From: Anthonomus grandis grandis
Lineage: Eukaryota > Arthropoda > Insecta > Coleoptera > Curculionidae
DNA: 64,000 bases
Direction: 5' to 3'
Assembly: GCF_022605725.1 (NCBI RefSeq)
Contig: NC_065549.1
Coordinates: forward strand, 1,736,001-1,800,000
The notes under the pieces are model-generated. The model was not told the DNA's origin. It saw nothing but the letters and a program-made list of their open reading frames with translations, and searched no databases. Below, piece after piece: positions 23,141 through 33,361 of the stretch; the stretch's first letter is position 1; each line of letters begins with the position of its first letter. Made by a program: the position numbers and the translations under genes.

Positions 23141-24400
23141 GTTATTTGACAGAAAAGAATTGGAGGTTGGAAAAAACGGGAAAAAATTGAAATTTTACTC
23201 AACATTTTCATACCGGAAAAAACAGAAAAATATGAAAATTGAGTTGGTAATAAATGTTATGCCCAAAAAAAGACAAAAAGTTCAAAATTTTGGGAAATTT
23301 TCGTATATAGAAAATGCGACATAAAAATAAAGATTTTCGCGCCTAGAAAAACAAGAAATTTACAATTTTGGAAAAAAATTTTAAAACTTTAATTAATTAA
23401 TTCCAGAACTGCCTGGAAGAAGTAGAAAATTTCTTTAGTAGGATAAACACTGGATATTTAAAGTCTTTAAAATTCGAAAATTTTAATATAACTTGAGCCA
23501 TTTTCGGCAAATATGTCAATTTGACTATTAAACCGGCCAAAAAACTTGCTTGACCAATATCAAATATTTATTTCCTATTATCCATTTGGCCAAAGTGAAA
23601 AAAGAAACTAAAGTAATTAAGTAGTCATAAATACATAGGTCGAGAAGGAATACTATACCAGTGGGCGAAATGCTATAAAGAAAATATGGAATTATTTTAG
23701 CTCAAAAAGTTTGATTTATGTAATGGAACTTTGATATATGTAAGCTAAATTTAATTAGAATAAGAAAACACACCTTTTTTGAACATTACTTGTAAAAAAA
23801 TAAGAAATAGATATCTACTGGTCATAAATAGAATAATTTTTTTAAGAGCATAATTGTATACGTTGATTTAAAAATTATTATTTAGCTGACTTAAAAGCAA
23901 AAAAACTGTGCCGAACACATTTTGTTGTGAAAAGTAGTCAAAAGAGTTTAAAATATCATTTTACAATTTTTTTCTTAATAGTATCTTGATATACTATATG
24001 ATAATTTTTTTCATTGTTGACAATGAGTTGACTCAGTATTTTAAAAATGTATTAGAAAATAAATAAATAAATAGAAAACTGACTCAAAAAAATTAAAAGC
24101 CGATTCTTCTCAACCGGTTGGTTGGGCATTAACTAAAAAAGTAAACCGCGCATTGAAATCGCGAATTATATCGGTGGACCCAATTTAACGTTTTCCAATT
24201 GGTTGGATCCGGTTTAAAAAATCCCCAAAAAAAAAAACAAAAAATCCTTCCCCAATTGAAATACGTGTTCCTTTGTGCATTATATCTAGAACTGGAAATC
24301 GAAAAAACTAAAATAGAAATCCATTATCGCGCTCCCCCTGGAAACAAACACACAAACTAAGTTAAACAAAAAACCCCACTCAACGAAAAATCAATTCAAC
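23141..24400. other. AT-rich sequence without recognised genes
   Basis: A 73-codon open frame near 23.1-23.3 kb is lysine-rich and overlaps low-complexity DNA, so I do not regard it as a gene. No repeat period is visible. CAACCGGTTGGTTGGG near 24110 and CCAATTGGTTGGATCC near 24195 are partly similar to each other. Confidence 0.3.
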
Positions 24401-24439
24401 GAATTAAAAAAAAAAAAAAAAAGAAAAAAAAAGACAAAT

Positions 24440-24830
24440 CGGGCGGCCCTTTTAAATTAAAAATTTTTATCAGTGCCGCGCTGCGCCGCCCGCCTCCCCC
24501 CTTTTTTTCCCCCTTTCTCCGCGTACATATACACACGCGAATTAAAAAACAAAATACAAATAAAAAAACAAAGATTAAAGAATTAACTGATTTGTTGCTG
24601 GACAAAGAACAATCAATGCTAAAAACGACGGGTGAGGGAGGCAGAGGGAGGAAATTTTATTTTTTTGCCGATTGAGGCGGGCGGCAGTAGCACAGCACAG
24701 AGCCAACTTTAATAAACGAAAATAATGAAAAAAATGCCGCCGCCGGTTATTTCTGATAGATGGCGGACTTTGGGGGTATAAAAGCCGCTTTTTGAACTAC
24801 ACATATACATTCGAACAATTGATGTCAAAA
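24440..24830 (+). promoter_or_regulatory. GC-richer island with a candidate TATA promoter
   Basis: This island stands out from its AT-rich surroundings, with runs such as GCCGCGCTGCGCCGCCCG, GGCGGGCGGCAG and GCCGCCGCCGG. At 24777-24784 it has TATAAAAG, preceded by GGGGG. A start site would be expected roughly 30 bases downstream, near 24807. A short ORF (ATG at 24822, MSKRYFYGYDFSM, 23 codons) follows but matches nothing known to me. This is a plausible core promoter on sequence grounds only; no downstream gene is identified. Confidence 0.35.
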
Positions 24831-24984
24831 AGATATTTTTACGGATACGATTTTTCTATGCTACGGATTGATAGGAATTGGATTTTCATTTAGAGATTTA
24901 AATGTTTAAAAGTTTCTAGGGAGTCTTGTTCATTTTGAGTTTCTATGTTTTTTTTTTTTTGAGAAATCAGTGGTTTTGAATCAA

Positions 24985-25475
24985 GAAATTGGGTTTTTAT
25001 TACAGGAGTGCCTGTCAGTAATAAAATATTTCGTCTTTTATAGGCAACTAAATATATTTGGTTATAGTAGTCAAAATTTTACAGTAATTAACTTATGGAC
25101 TAATTTGAAAACCCGTTTAGCTTTTTCTGAAAAAATGACTTTTTTATACCAGGTGATTGTAAGAAATAAAATAGTCTTTTTTGACAAATAAATATCTTAC
25201 GGACTACCCTGAAGATCCTACTATTTTCTGAAGAAATAACTAAAATCCATTCACTTAAAATCAAAAAATTGGAATTTTTATTCCAGGAGGGTCTGTAAGA
25301 AACAAAATATTTTCTTTTTTATTCGCAAGTGAATTTCTTGGGTGTTACAGGGTTGGGTGCACAGTTATTAATTTATGGAGTGCCTGTAAGTAGTAAAATA
25401 TTTCGCCTTTTATTGGAAACTAAATATATTTGATTGTAGTAGTAAAAATTTTGTAAAAGAATCGATCTGTTTTGT
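24985..25475 (-). repeat. Inverted block of the 31.8-36.2 kb repeat family
   Basis: TTACAGGAGTGCCTGT, TTCCAGGAGGGTCTGTAAG and GGAGTGCCTGTAAGTAGTAA recur with AAATATTT and TTTTATxGGCAA(C/G)T motifs at roughly 130-150 base spacing. Their reverse complements match the CTTACAGGCACTCCTG, AAAATATTTTGT and TTGCCAATAAAAGA landmarks of the array at 31.8-36.2 kb. The block is a small, oppositely oriented part of that family. Confidence 0.55.
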
Positions 25476-25703
25476 CCTTTTCTAATTTGAGCGTGCTGAG
25501 TTCGTTTTCTGTAAGCTGGTGATTTTGTCTTCATATTATGTTCTCAATCTTTCTTGACACTGATGTTCCACTTTATTTGCAATTTCTGCTATTAAACTAT
25601 TCACATATATCACTTCTAATTTTTTTTATTACGGTATCCTTCATAACTGAATCAATTCTATCTTCGTTATATAATAATAATAAGCATAACAATAATTAAT
25701 ACA

Positions 25704-26019
25704 TGTGAGAATATATTCCGTGCCAGACCAGCTAGATTCGAAACTCAATTGGGCCCTCTTCATGAAATCGTCACCCGAGCCATTACCTTTATTTATTTGA
25801 CATTATGGGACACTTTATGATGACGATTTATGGATGCGGAGTGTTTGTGTTAGTTTTAAGTTTTAAGTAAGAGTTTTGCTATTAAAAAGAAAAGGGAATA
25901 TTCGAATTTTAGACAGCGTCTGCGACGCATTATTTCTGAAGAGAAATTTGTTCTGTTTTATTTTAAGATTTTTCGTTTTATTAAATCATAATTTAATTAA
26001 AACTCGGTGTTTTCTTACA
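25704..26019 (+). mobile_element. 5' LTR of the young Gypsy element
   Basis: It is 316 bp, TG...CA bounded, and a direct copy of 30738-31053 at a constant offset of 5,034 bases, so no indel separates the two. It should contain the promoter; no TATAAA-type box is obvious. Confidence 0.95.
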
Positions 26020-26032
26020 TCAGAAGTGGGAT
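26020..26032 (+). promoter_or_regulatory. Primer-binding site, tRNA-Leu type
   Basis: TCAGAAGTGGGAT begins at the first base after the LTR. It is complementary to a tRNA-Leu 3' arm from about the sixth base inward (tRNA identity from memory). It is the same 13-mer as at 1246 in the decayed Gypsy. Confidence 0.75.
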
Positions 26033-26137
26033 CGGCTTACTAAAAGTACCACTTGTTGTTCGATATTGTTTTCGTGGACGGCTTTAAATCAGTAAAATAA
26101 AAGAAAAACTTAATCGCGTCTTGTGGATACAAGAATT

Positions 26138-29100
26138 ATGGATGAATTCGCGAAAATTTTAACCGACTCTCTAAAAGCGCTTAGAGATGAAAACAAAAGT
26201 GCTGTGTCGACGTTAGTGGACATTCCGACGTTTAATCCGGGAAATGACGATGACGGTGCGGTAAGGTGGTGTAACGAATTGGAAAAATTGGGTGAAACTT
26301 TTAAGTGGTCTAATCATGAGTTACTTGCCAGAGGTTCGAGTGGGTTGGCTGGAGAAGCAAGGGACTGGTTGTCGACTTGGAAGCCGTTACAGCGAACCTG
26401 GGAGGACTTTAGGACTGAGTTATGTAGTCTTTATCCGGCCAAGAGAAATCTAAGCGAAAAGTTGCGAAGAGCCTGTTTATACACCAACAATGACGCTACC
26501 TCGTACTGTGAGTATGCCAGAAAAAAAATTATTCTTTTAAACTCTCTAGATTTTAATCTAACTGATAGTCAGTTATTAGAAATTGTCATTGGTGATATCA
26601 AAGACATTCATGTCAGAACCGCTGCTTTTAATAGCAACCTAGACTCAGTTAGTGGATTACTAATTCTTTTAAGTGATTATAATAAATCTAGCCCGGGTAA
26701 TTTTTCTGATAAAAGAGGCCAAAAAAGAAGTTTTCCTTTTCATTTTAAAAATCAATTTGACAATAATTCAAAGAAATGTTACAACTGTAACCAAACTGGG
26801 CATATCAGCCGCCATTGTCAGAATAATCAATTTAAGAGACAAGCTATAGAAAATAAATCTTATAATGACCATATAAAATTGGCAAATAAATCTGAACTTA
26901 TTTGCAACTATTGTAAAAAACGCGGACATTCTGAATCAAAATGTTTTAAAAAAGAATCCCAGCGACCCTCGACTTCCCAAGTTAATTATTTTTTTATCAA
27001 CTTGGACAAGGAATTTTGTACGAAATTTTTTATCCAAGGTTTGGAGGTAAACTGCTTGATAGATACAGGTGCGGAATGTAGTTTATTGTCCCAAAAAATC
27101 GCAAATAAGCTAAACTGTCATTTAGAACCTTGCCTTATTAGTATGAAGGGCATAGGGAATAATATAATTTTTGCTAATAGTAAAACTGAATTGAGATTAG
27201 AAAATAATGGCACTGCATTTGAAATTTCTTTTTATATTGTCGACGATTCCACAATTGGTCCTGATGCTATAGTCGGAAGAGATTTATTTAATTACACAGA
27301 TCTAGAAATACGCACAGATCACACCGGAACTCGATTGTTTTTGAATAATAACAGTAATTTAATTCCAAAAATCATTAATCAATTATTAATATCCTCAGAA
27401 ACCATTAACACACAATTAACTGGTATCGAGTTGCAAAATTTAATAACTTTACTTTCTAAATATAAACAAAATATTACGCAGGGAAATTCAGTAGCTGCTA
27501 TTACTACTGCTGAATTAAATATTAAACTAAAAGACGAAACGATTATAAATTTTCGTCCTTATAGAATGCCATTATGTGAAAGAGAAAAAGTAAAAATAAT
27601 AGTACAAGACTTACTTAAAAACAAAATAATTCGCGAGAGCCATTCACCATACGCCAGTCCAATAGTCCTTGTTTATAAAAAAAATGGGTCCGCGCGAATG
27701 TGTGTTGATTTTAGGGTACTTAATAAAAACACCCAAAAGGAAAGGTTTCCCTTGCCGTTAATACAGGATCAGATTAATAATTTAAAGGGTAATAAATTTT
27801 TTACAACGTTGGATATGGCATCTGGTTTTCATCAGATACCAATTGCTACTGATTCTATTGAAAAAACCGCTTTTGTGACCCCAGATGGCCATTATGAGTA
27901 TTTGCGGATGCCCTTTGGCTTGGCCAATGCTCCCGCGGTATTCCAGCGTGCTATATCCAAGGCACTGGGTGACTTAAAAGACAAGGATGCATTAGTTTAT
28001 TTAGATGACGTTTTAATTCCCTCTGTAACTGTCATTGAAGGACTAGAAAAATTAGACCGTGTGTTAAAATCACTCTCTTTAGCTGGATTTTCTTTAAATC
28101 TAAAAAAATGTAACTTTTTTCAAAATCAACTGGAATATTTGGGACAGGAAATTTCCGAAAAAGGGGTTAGACCAGGGAAGGCTAAGGTAGAAGCGCTTTT
28201 AAAAGCAGCTGATCCAAGAAATGTTAAACAAGTTAGGCAGTTTATGGGACTAGCAAACTATTTTCGCAAATTTATACCCGAGTTGTCTTCTCGTACGGCA
28301 TGTATAACCAAACTAACGAAAAATAATGAAAAATTTATTTGGGGTGATGATCAAAAAATAGCAAAAAACTATGTTTGCGCTTTCTTGAGCCAAAGGCCGT
28401 TATTATCATTTTTTGACCCAAGCTTAGAAACAGAACTTCACACCGATGCTAGCTCTGTCGGCTTCGGCGCGATACTGTTTCAGCGTCACGAAAATAAACA
28501 GTTAAAAGTAATTTCTTATTTTTCGAAACGCACCTCTAATGAGGAATCTAAATACCATTCTTATGAACTTGAAACCCTAGCTGCTTATTATGCCATTAAA
28601 CATTTTCGCGTCTATTTATTGGGAATTCATTTTAAATTAATAACTGATTGTAACTCCCTTAAACTGTCAAAAAATAAAAAGGAACTTATTCCTAGAGTAG
28701 CTAGATGGTGGCTCTATTTGCAATGTTTTAATTTTGATATCGAGTATCGAAAAGGTCAATTTTTACAACATGCTGATTACTTTAGTAGAAATCCTATAGG
28801 CTTAATAGAAAAAAGTGTAGCTGTAAATACTATTGATACTGAAAATTGGTTAAGAAAAGCTCAAAATCGTGATCCAGAGACTCAAGATATTTTAGAAAAA
28901 TTAAAAGATGGTAAATTGACCCACGATTATTTTTCTCAAAATGGAATTCTTTTTAGAAAAATAAACCCCAACCAGATTCCTCCTGTATATCGTGCTTTTG
29001 TCCCTAAAGGTAGCCGTCTAGGATTATTACGTTTGTTTCATGACGAACAATGCCACATCGGTCCTGATAAGACATTCGCAAAGATAAATCATTTCTTTTG

Positions 29101-30043
29101 GTTTCCAAAAATGGCAAAATTTGTAAAGAAATATTGTGATCATTGTCTAAAATGTTTAGTGGGTAAAGGTCACACCGGTCCCAAACATACCAAACTACAT
29201 CCCATTGACAAAAAACCGATTCCTTTTCAGACAGTGCATGCTGATTGTGTGGGTCCGTTTCCTATGTCTATCGAGGGGTTTAAACATTTATTACTCATCA
29301 TTGATTCCTTTACAAAATACATTTTCTTAGTGCCGCTTAAATCCCTTTCTGGCCCCGAGACAAGTGCCGCTCTTAAATTGTATTTAAGTATGTTCAGTGT
29401 CACAAAAACTTTGATTTGTGATCGAGGCACTAATTTTACAGACAAGTCTGTAAAACAGATGTTGTTAGAATTGGGCGTACGTCAACACTTAATTGCTAAG
29501 GGTACACCTCGGGGTAATGGCCAGGTAGAAAGGTATGTGGGCACTGTTTTGAATTTATTACGCACAGAAATTGAAATTAAGTCCGAATGGTCAAAGCATG
29601 TTATAAAGTTGCAAACCACTTTAAACATGACGGTACAAAAAACTACGGGATTTTCACCAATTTATTTACTAACTGGGCTAGAAGGTAGTAATGGCGATGT
29701 ACGAACCCTAACTGAGTCTCTCCCTTTAATTAATGCATCGGCGAGTTTAGAGAAAGATCGGCAACTGGCATACGAACGTATGAGAAAACAGGCGGATTAT
29801 GCAAAAAGTTTATTTGACAAAACAAAAAGGCTCAATAAAGAAATCTCAATCGGCGATCTTGTCTTTCATCCGTCGGGTGACAGTCATTTAGCAAAGTTGG
29901 ACAAGAAATACGAAGGTCCATTTGAAGTTATTTCTATTTTGCCGAATGACAGGTTTGAGTTAAAAAATCTGTCAACTAATCGAAAAAGAGTTATTGCTAG
30001 AGACATGATCCGAGTTTGGCCAGGCGAACTTTCAGAATGTTGA
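26138..30043 (+). CDS. Gypsy gag-pol polyprotein
   Basis: A single uninterrupted frame of about 1,301 residues from ATG 26138 (MDEFAKILTDSL); an in-frame GTG five codons upstream is a less likely start. Gag occupies roughly residues 1-290 and ends with two CCHC zinc knuckles (C214-C227 CYNCNQTGHISRHC; C256-C269 CNYCKKRGHSESKC). The aspartic protease has LIDTGAE with D309. Reverse transcriptase carries YLDD with D623 and D624. RNase H starts at HTDAS (D770). Integrase has an H968/H973/C1000/C1003 zinc site and a D1036, D1095, E1131 triad (35 residues between the last two), in HADCVGP, CDRGTNF and PRGNGQVE. All catalytic residues are present. No gag-pol frameshift is needed, so gag and pol would be made as one precursor. 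No env follows. Confidence 0.97.
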   Translation: MDEFAKILTDSLKALRDENKSAVSTLVDIPTFNPGNDDDGAVRWCNELEKLGETFKWSNHELLARGSSGLAGEARDWLSTWKPLQRTWEDFRTELCSLYPAKRNLSEKLRRACLYTNNDATSYCEYARKKIILLNSLDFNLTDSQLLEIVIGDIKDIHVRTAAFNSNLDSVSGLLILLSDYNKSSPGNFSDKRGQKRSFPFHFKNQFDNNSKKCYNCNQTGHISRHCQNNQFKRQAIENKSYNDHIKLANKSELICNYCKKRGHSESKCFKKESQRPSTSQVNYFFINLDKEFCTKFFIQGLEVNCLIDTGAECSLLSQKIANKLNCHLEPCLISMKGIGNNIIFANSKTELRLENNGTAFEISFYIVDDSTIGPDAIVGRDLFNYTDLEIRTDHTGTRLFLNNNSNLIPKIINQLLISSETINTQLTGIELQNLITLLSKYKQNITQGNSVAAITTAELNIKLKDETIINFRPYRMPLCEREKVKIIVQDLLKNKIIRESHSPYASPIVLVYKKNGSARMCVDFRVLNKNTQKERFPLPLIQDQINNLKGNKFFTTLDMASGFHQIPIATDSIEKTAFVTPDGHYEYLRMPFGLANAPAVFQRAISKALGDLKDKDALVYLDDVLIPSVTVIEGLEKLDRVLKSLSLAGFSLNLKKCNFFQNQLEYLGQEISEKGVRPGKAKVEALLKAADPRNVKQVRQFMGLANYFRKFIPELSSRTACITKLTKNNEKFIWGDDQKIAKNYVCAFLSQRPLLSFFDPSLETELHTDASSVGFGAILFQRHENKQLKVISYFSKRTSNEESKYHSYELETLAAYYAIKHFRVYLLGIHFKLITDCNSLKLSKNKKELIPRVARWWLYLQCFNFDIEYRKGQFLQHADYFSRNPIGLIEKSVAVNTIDTENWLRKAQNRDPETQDILEKLKDGKLTHDYFSQNGILFRKINPNQIPPVYRAFVPKGSRLGLLRLFHDEQCHIGPDKTFAKINHFFWFPKMAKFVKKYCDHCLKCLVGKGHTGPKHTKLHPIDKKPIPFQTVHADCVGPFPMSIEGFKHLLLIIDSFTKYIFLVPLKSLSGPETSAALKLYLSMFSVTKTLICDRGTNFTDKSVKQMLLELGVRQHLIAKGTPRGNGQVERYVGTVLNLLRTEIEIKSEWSKHVIKLQTTLNMTVQKTTGFSPIYLLTGLEGSNGDVRTLTESLPLINASASLEKDRQLAYERMRKQADYAKSLFDKTKRLNKEISIGDLVFHPSGDSHLAKLDKKYEGPFEVISILPNDRFELKNLSTNRKRVIARDMIRVWPGELSEC

Positions 30044-30174
30044 GATATATTATTACTTCTTCTGCTTTTTTATTTTAGGTAATTGGAAAATATTATTTTT
30101 GTTTTGTTTTTGATATGTGGAAGCAAATTGGTTTGACAAGTTAATATTTCAGTATTTGCTTTATTTTATTTTGT

Positions 30175-30530
30175 GTTGAAAGCTCGTACGCTTTGCGAAT
30201 TATGTTGAAAGCTTTTACGCTTTGCATTAGTGTTTTTATAACGTTGAAAGCTTGTACGCTTTGCGAATTATGTTGAAAGCTTTTACGCTTTGCATTAGTG
30301 TTTTTATGACGTTGAAAGCTCGTACGCTTTGCGAATTATGTTGAAACAAAACAAATCAATCAAACCAGATGTATTCAGAGCAATTTTAAAAGAAATGTTG
30401 AAAGCTTTTACGCTTTGCGAATTATGTTGAAAGCCTTAACGCTTTACAACAATGTTTGAATTACGTTAAGAGCTTATGCTTCACACTGATGTTGCTATAA
30501 CATTGAAAGCTTTCACGCTATGTTAAAAAG
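30175..30530 (+). repeat. Hairpin-forming tandem repeats in the Gypsy 3' region
   Basis: About nine copies of GTTGAAAGC-N5/6-GCTTTGC lie between the gag-pol stop and the 3' LTR. Each has complementary AAAGC and GCTTT arms around a 5-6 base loop such as TCGTAC or TTTTAC. The first copies form a 68-bp composite unit (GTTGAA at 30175, 30243 and 30311); the later ones are degenerate. Position in the untranslated 3' part suggests an RNA role (export, packaging or stability), which is inference. Confidence 0.8.
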
Positions 30531-30702
30531 AAATTTTTATTAAAAAGGAATTTGAAAAAGAATGTTAAAAAGAAAGACGAAGTTCTTGTATTTTTGTATC
30601 ATATAATATGCTTCCACACTAAATAGTTTAAACCAAAATAACTTTGGCAAAATTTGGCTGGCGTTTGTTTTATTGTTCCAGGTTAACATTGGATTTTTGT
30701 TT

Positions 30703-30720
30703 CAATTCGAGAACGAATTG
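30703..30720 (+). other. Perfect 7-bp hairpin before the 3' LTR
   Basis: CAATTCG-AGAA-CGAATTG sits 17 bases before the 3' LTR, in the place where a polypurine tract is normally found. Confidence 0.6.
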
Positions 30721-30737
30721 AGTGTCAGGATTGGCCG

Positions 30738-31053
30738 TGTGAGAATATATTCCGTGCCAGACCAGCTAGATTCGAAACTCAATTGGGCCCTCTTCATGAA
30801 ATCGTCACCCGAGCCATTACCTTTATTTATTTGACATTATGGGACACTTTATGATGACGATTTATGGATGCGGAGTGTTTGTGTTAGTTTTAAGTTTTAA
30901 GTAAGAGTTTTGCTATTAAAAAGAAAAGGGAATATTCGAATTTTAGACAGCGTCTGCGACGCATTATTTCTGAAGAGAAATTTGTTCTGTTTTATTTTAA
31001 GATTTTTCGTTTTATTAAATCATAATTTAATTAAAACTCGGTGTTTTCTTACA
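30738..31053 (+). mobile_element. 3' LTR of the young Gypsy element
   Basis: Same length as the 5' LTR, and no difference between them was found by eye. It is followed at 31054-31057 by TACA, the second copy of the target-site duplication. Confidence 0.95.
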
Positions 31054-31057
31054 TACA

Positions 31058-31800
31058 TAATAGCAAAACACCATATTTTTATGATTTACCAAAAATACAT
31101 CAAACAAATGTTCCCTTAAGACCTATAGAGAATAAAATGAGAGAGTTTTTTTCGTTAGTGGTGAAACTTTTTGTAATTTAATAAGAAGGAGCAAAAAATC
31201 TTCCTTGAGATTTTCGAAATTGATTATTAAAGCAGTAAAAGTGACAAAACCATAGGAAACAAGTAAAGTGAACCCTTCGCTGCAACAAACACAACATTAT
31301 AAAGTGATTAAAACCTCTTCGTAACTAAACTGTTGTTTTATCTCGGCCGTAAGAAAATATACAAGCGGCGACGACAACTTTATACGGAATTAATTTTATA
31401 CGATCCGCCGTTATAAAGTTTCCCAGTCGGCGACACTTCTAATAGACAATAACAGGGCCATAACCATCAACGGTAATGGGCCAAAGTTGCGCCATCTTGC
31501 CTGATTGAGTGCCTGGACGGGGCTCACTTTACGTCTAGACTGTTTTGAGTTTTGACAAAGTTGCACTAACTTTCTTAGGCTCTTTACTATGCTGTGCGAA
31601 AACCGCTTGTTACGGATTATGGGATCAGGTTCATAATTTAATACTTCGTCAATAAGGACTGAGCCCTCTGAATGTGGAGGAGTAGTACTACTAACCGAAA
31701 ATGTATTTATGACGTAATAAGAGCGGGATATTTAAAATTTGATTATGACGCCTAGTTTAAATTTTCCTCTACTATACCGTGCGCTTAAAATTAGTGGAAA
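31058..31800. promoter_or_regulatory. Unique, less AT-rich island
   Basis: No ORF is supported. Between 31310 and 31560 there are CTTTATACGG, TTTTATACGATC and CGTTATAAAG, close to TTTAT(A/G)-type Caudal/posterior-Hox sites, plus AATTAATTT. This could be a host regulatory element; the type is a guess from composition and site density. Confidence 0.25.
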
Positions 31801-33321
31801 AAGTTCACTAGCCAAAAAATAGACAAAATATTTTGTTACTTCCAGGCACTCCTGTAATAAAAATTCCAATTTCTTGAATTTTAGTGAATGAATTTTAGTC
31901 ATTTCTTTAGAAAAGACTAAAAGGATCTTCAGAATAGGTCATATATTAATAACTGCCTAATTTTGACTACGAGAACACCTGATATTCACTTGCCAATAAA
32001 AGAAAAAATATTTTGTTTCTTACAGGCACTCCTGAAATAAAAACTGCAATATCTTGTCAACAAATGGACTTAAGTCGTTTTAAAAATAAAATTAAAGGGG
32101 TCTTTAAAGCAATCCAAAAATCAATAACTATAAAATTTTCACTATTAGAATCCAAGATTGGCAACTGAATTGCCAATAAAAGACAAAATATTACGTCACT
32201 TACAAGGACTCCTGGAATACAACAAACACCAATTTCTTGAATTTTTGTGCATATATTTAAGTCATCAAGACTAAAAGGTCTTAAGAGTAGTCATAAATCA
32301 ATAACTGCAAAATTTTGAATGCTAGAACCCAGGATATTCACTTGCCAATAAGAGACAAAGAATGTTGTTTCTTACAGGCACTCCTGAAATAAAAATTTTA
32401 ATTTCTTGATTTTTAGTGAATGAATTTTAGTCATTTAGAAATGACTAAAAGGACTTCAGAGTAGTCTATAAATCAATAACTGCAAAATGTTAACTACTGA
32501 AACTTACGTGTCAATAATTGAGAAAATATTTTGTTACTTACTCCTGGAATAAAAAATCCAGTTTCTTGACTTTTAGTAATTGGATTTCAGTAATTTTTTC
32601 AGAAAAAAATAAAAGGATCTTCAGAGCAATCTAGAAATGAATAACTATAAAATTTTGCCTAATAGAGTCCAAAATATTCAGTTGGCAATAAAATAAAAAT
32701 AATTTTGTGATTTACAAAAGTTTCTGGAATACAAACTCTAATTTCTTAAATTGTTGTGAATAAATTTTAGTCATTTTTTCAGAAAATACTAAAAGGGTCT
32801 AGTATTCAAAATTTTGAATACTAGAACTCAAAATATGCACTTGCCAATAAGACAAGTGAATATTTTAATAACCTGATGTGGATACCGAAGTGCTCCATGT
32901 TTGTCAGAAGGGGTTAAGGTTGGATCTTTTGGAAATCCTGGAAATAAATAAAGCCATCAAATCACCGGTTTAGACTTGCATTAATGAGCAAACTCAATTT
33001 GAGAGCAACACTTTCTTTAATTCCTTGGGTCCTAACAGTGACACTGACATTTGATTTGATCGATGTTTCTCTCTTACTCGCTCTTAGTACTCAGTAGAAA
33101 TCTGCTAATCTCATATTGTTTAATTTTGTTATAATTTTAACTGTTCACTAGATGTGCAATGTACCATTCAAGTATTGTTTGTTATTGTTTAGAATTAGTG
33201 TATGTGTTAAGTAACTCAGTAAGTATTTTACAATTTCATGATTTTATCTGTATTTTTTTATATCAGCTGTCAAAAAAAAAATGTTCGTATATGTTTTTGA
33301 ACTGTTTGTAATATATTTTAA

Positions 33322-33361
33322 AGTCTGATGATGGCAAGAATATTTGCCGAAATGCATCACT
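33322..33361 (+). ncRNA. Hammerhead-ribozyme-like motif, copy 1
   Basis: CTGATGA (33325-33331), one extra T, then stem II GGCAA (33333-33337) and TTGCC (33344-33348) around a 6-base loop, then GAAA (33349-33352). The following TGCAT completes the palindrome ATGCAT, usable as a stem III between two molecules. C33358 lies at the expected cleavage position. Stem I is short: AGT (33322-33324) with ACT (33359-33361). Core bases are from the known hammerhead consensus. The extra U after the core and the short stem I mean activity is uncertain. Confidence 0.5.

Larger units (their letters stand above)
25704..31053 (+). mobile_element. Intact Gypsy-family LTR retrotransposon
   Basis: The element is 5,350 bp. 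Two 316-bp LTRs (25704-26019 and 30738-31053) start TGTGAGAATATATTCC and end in TCTTACA; I found no difference between them. A 4-bp TACA duplication flanks the insertion (25700-25703 and 31054-31057). A primer-binding site follows the 5' LTR, and one long ORF encodes gag and pol. There is no env. LTR identity, an intact ORF and an intact target-site duplication together indicate a very recent insertion that could still be active. The 13-base primer site and single gag-pol frame recall the mdg3-like Gypsy lineages (from memory). Confidence 0.97.

Noticed and set aside
23106..23324. 73-codon lysine-rich frame
   Set aside because: Low-complexity composition, start inside a repeat unit and no recognisable domain.
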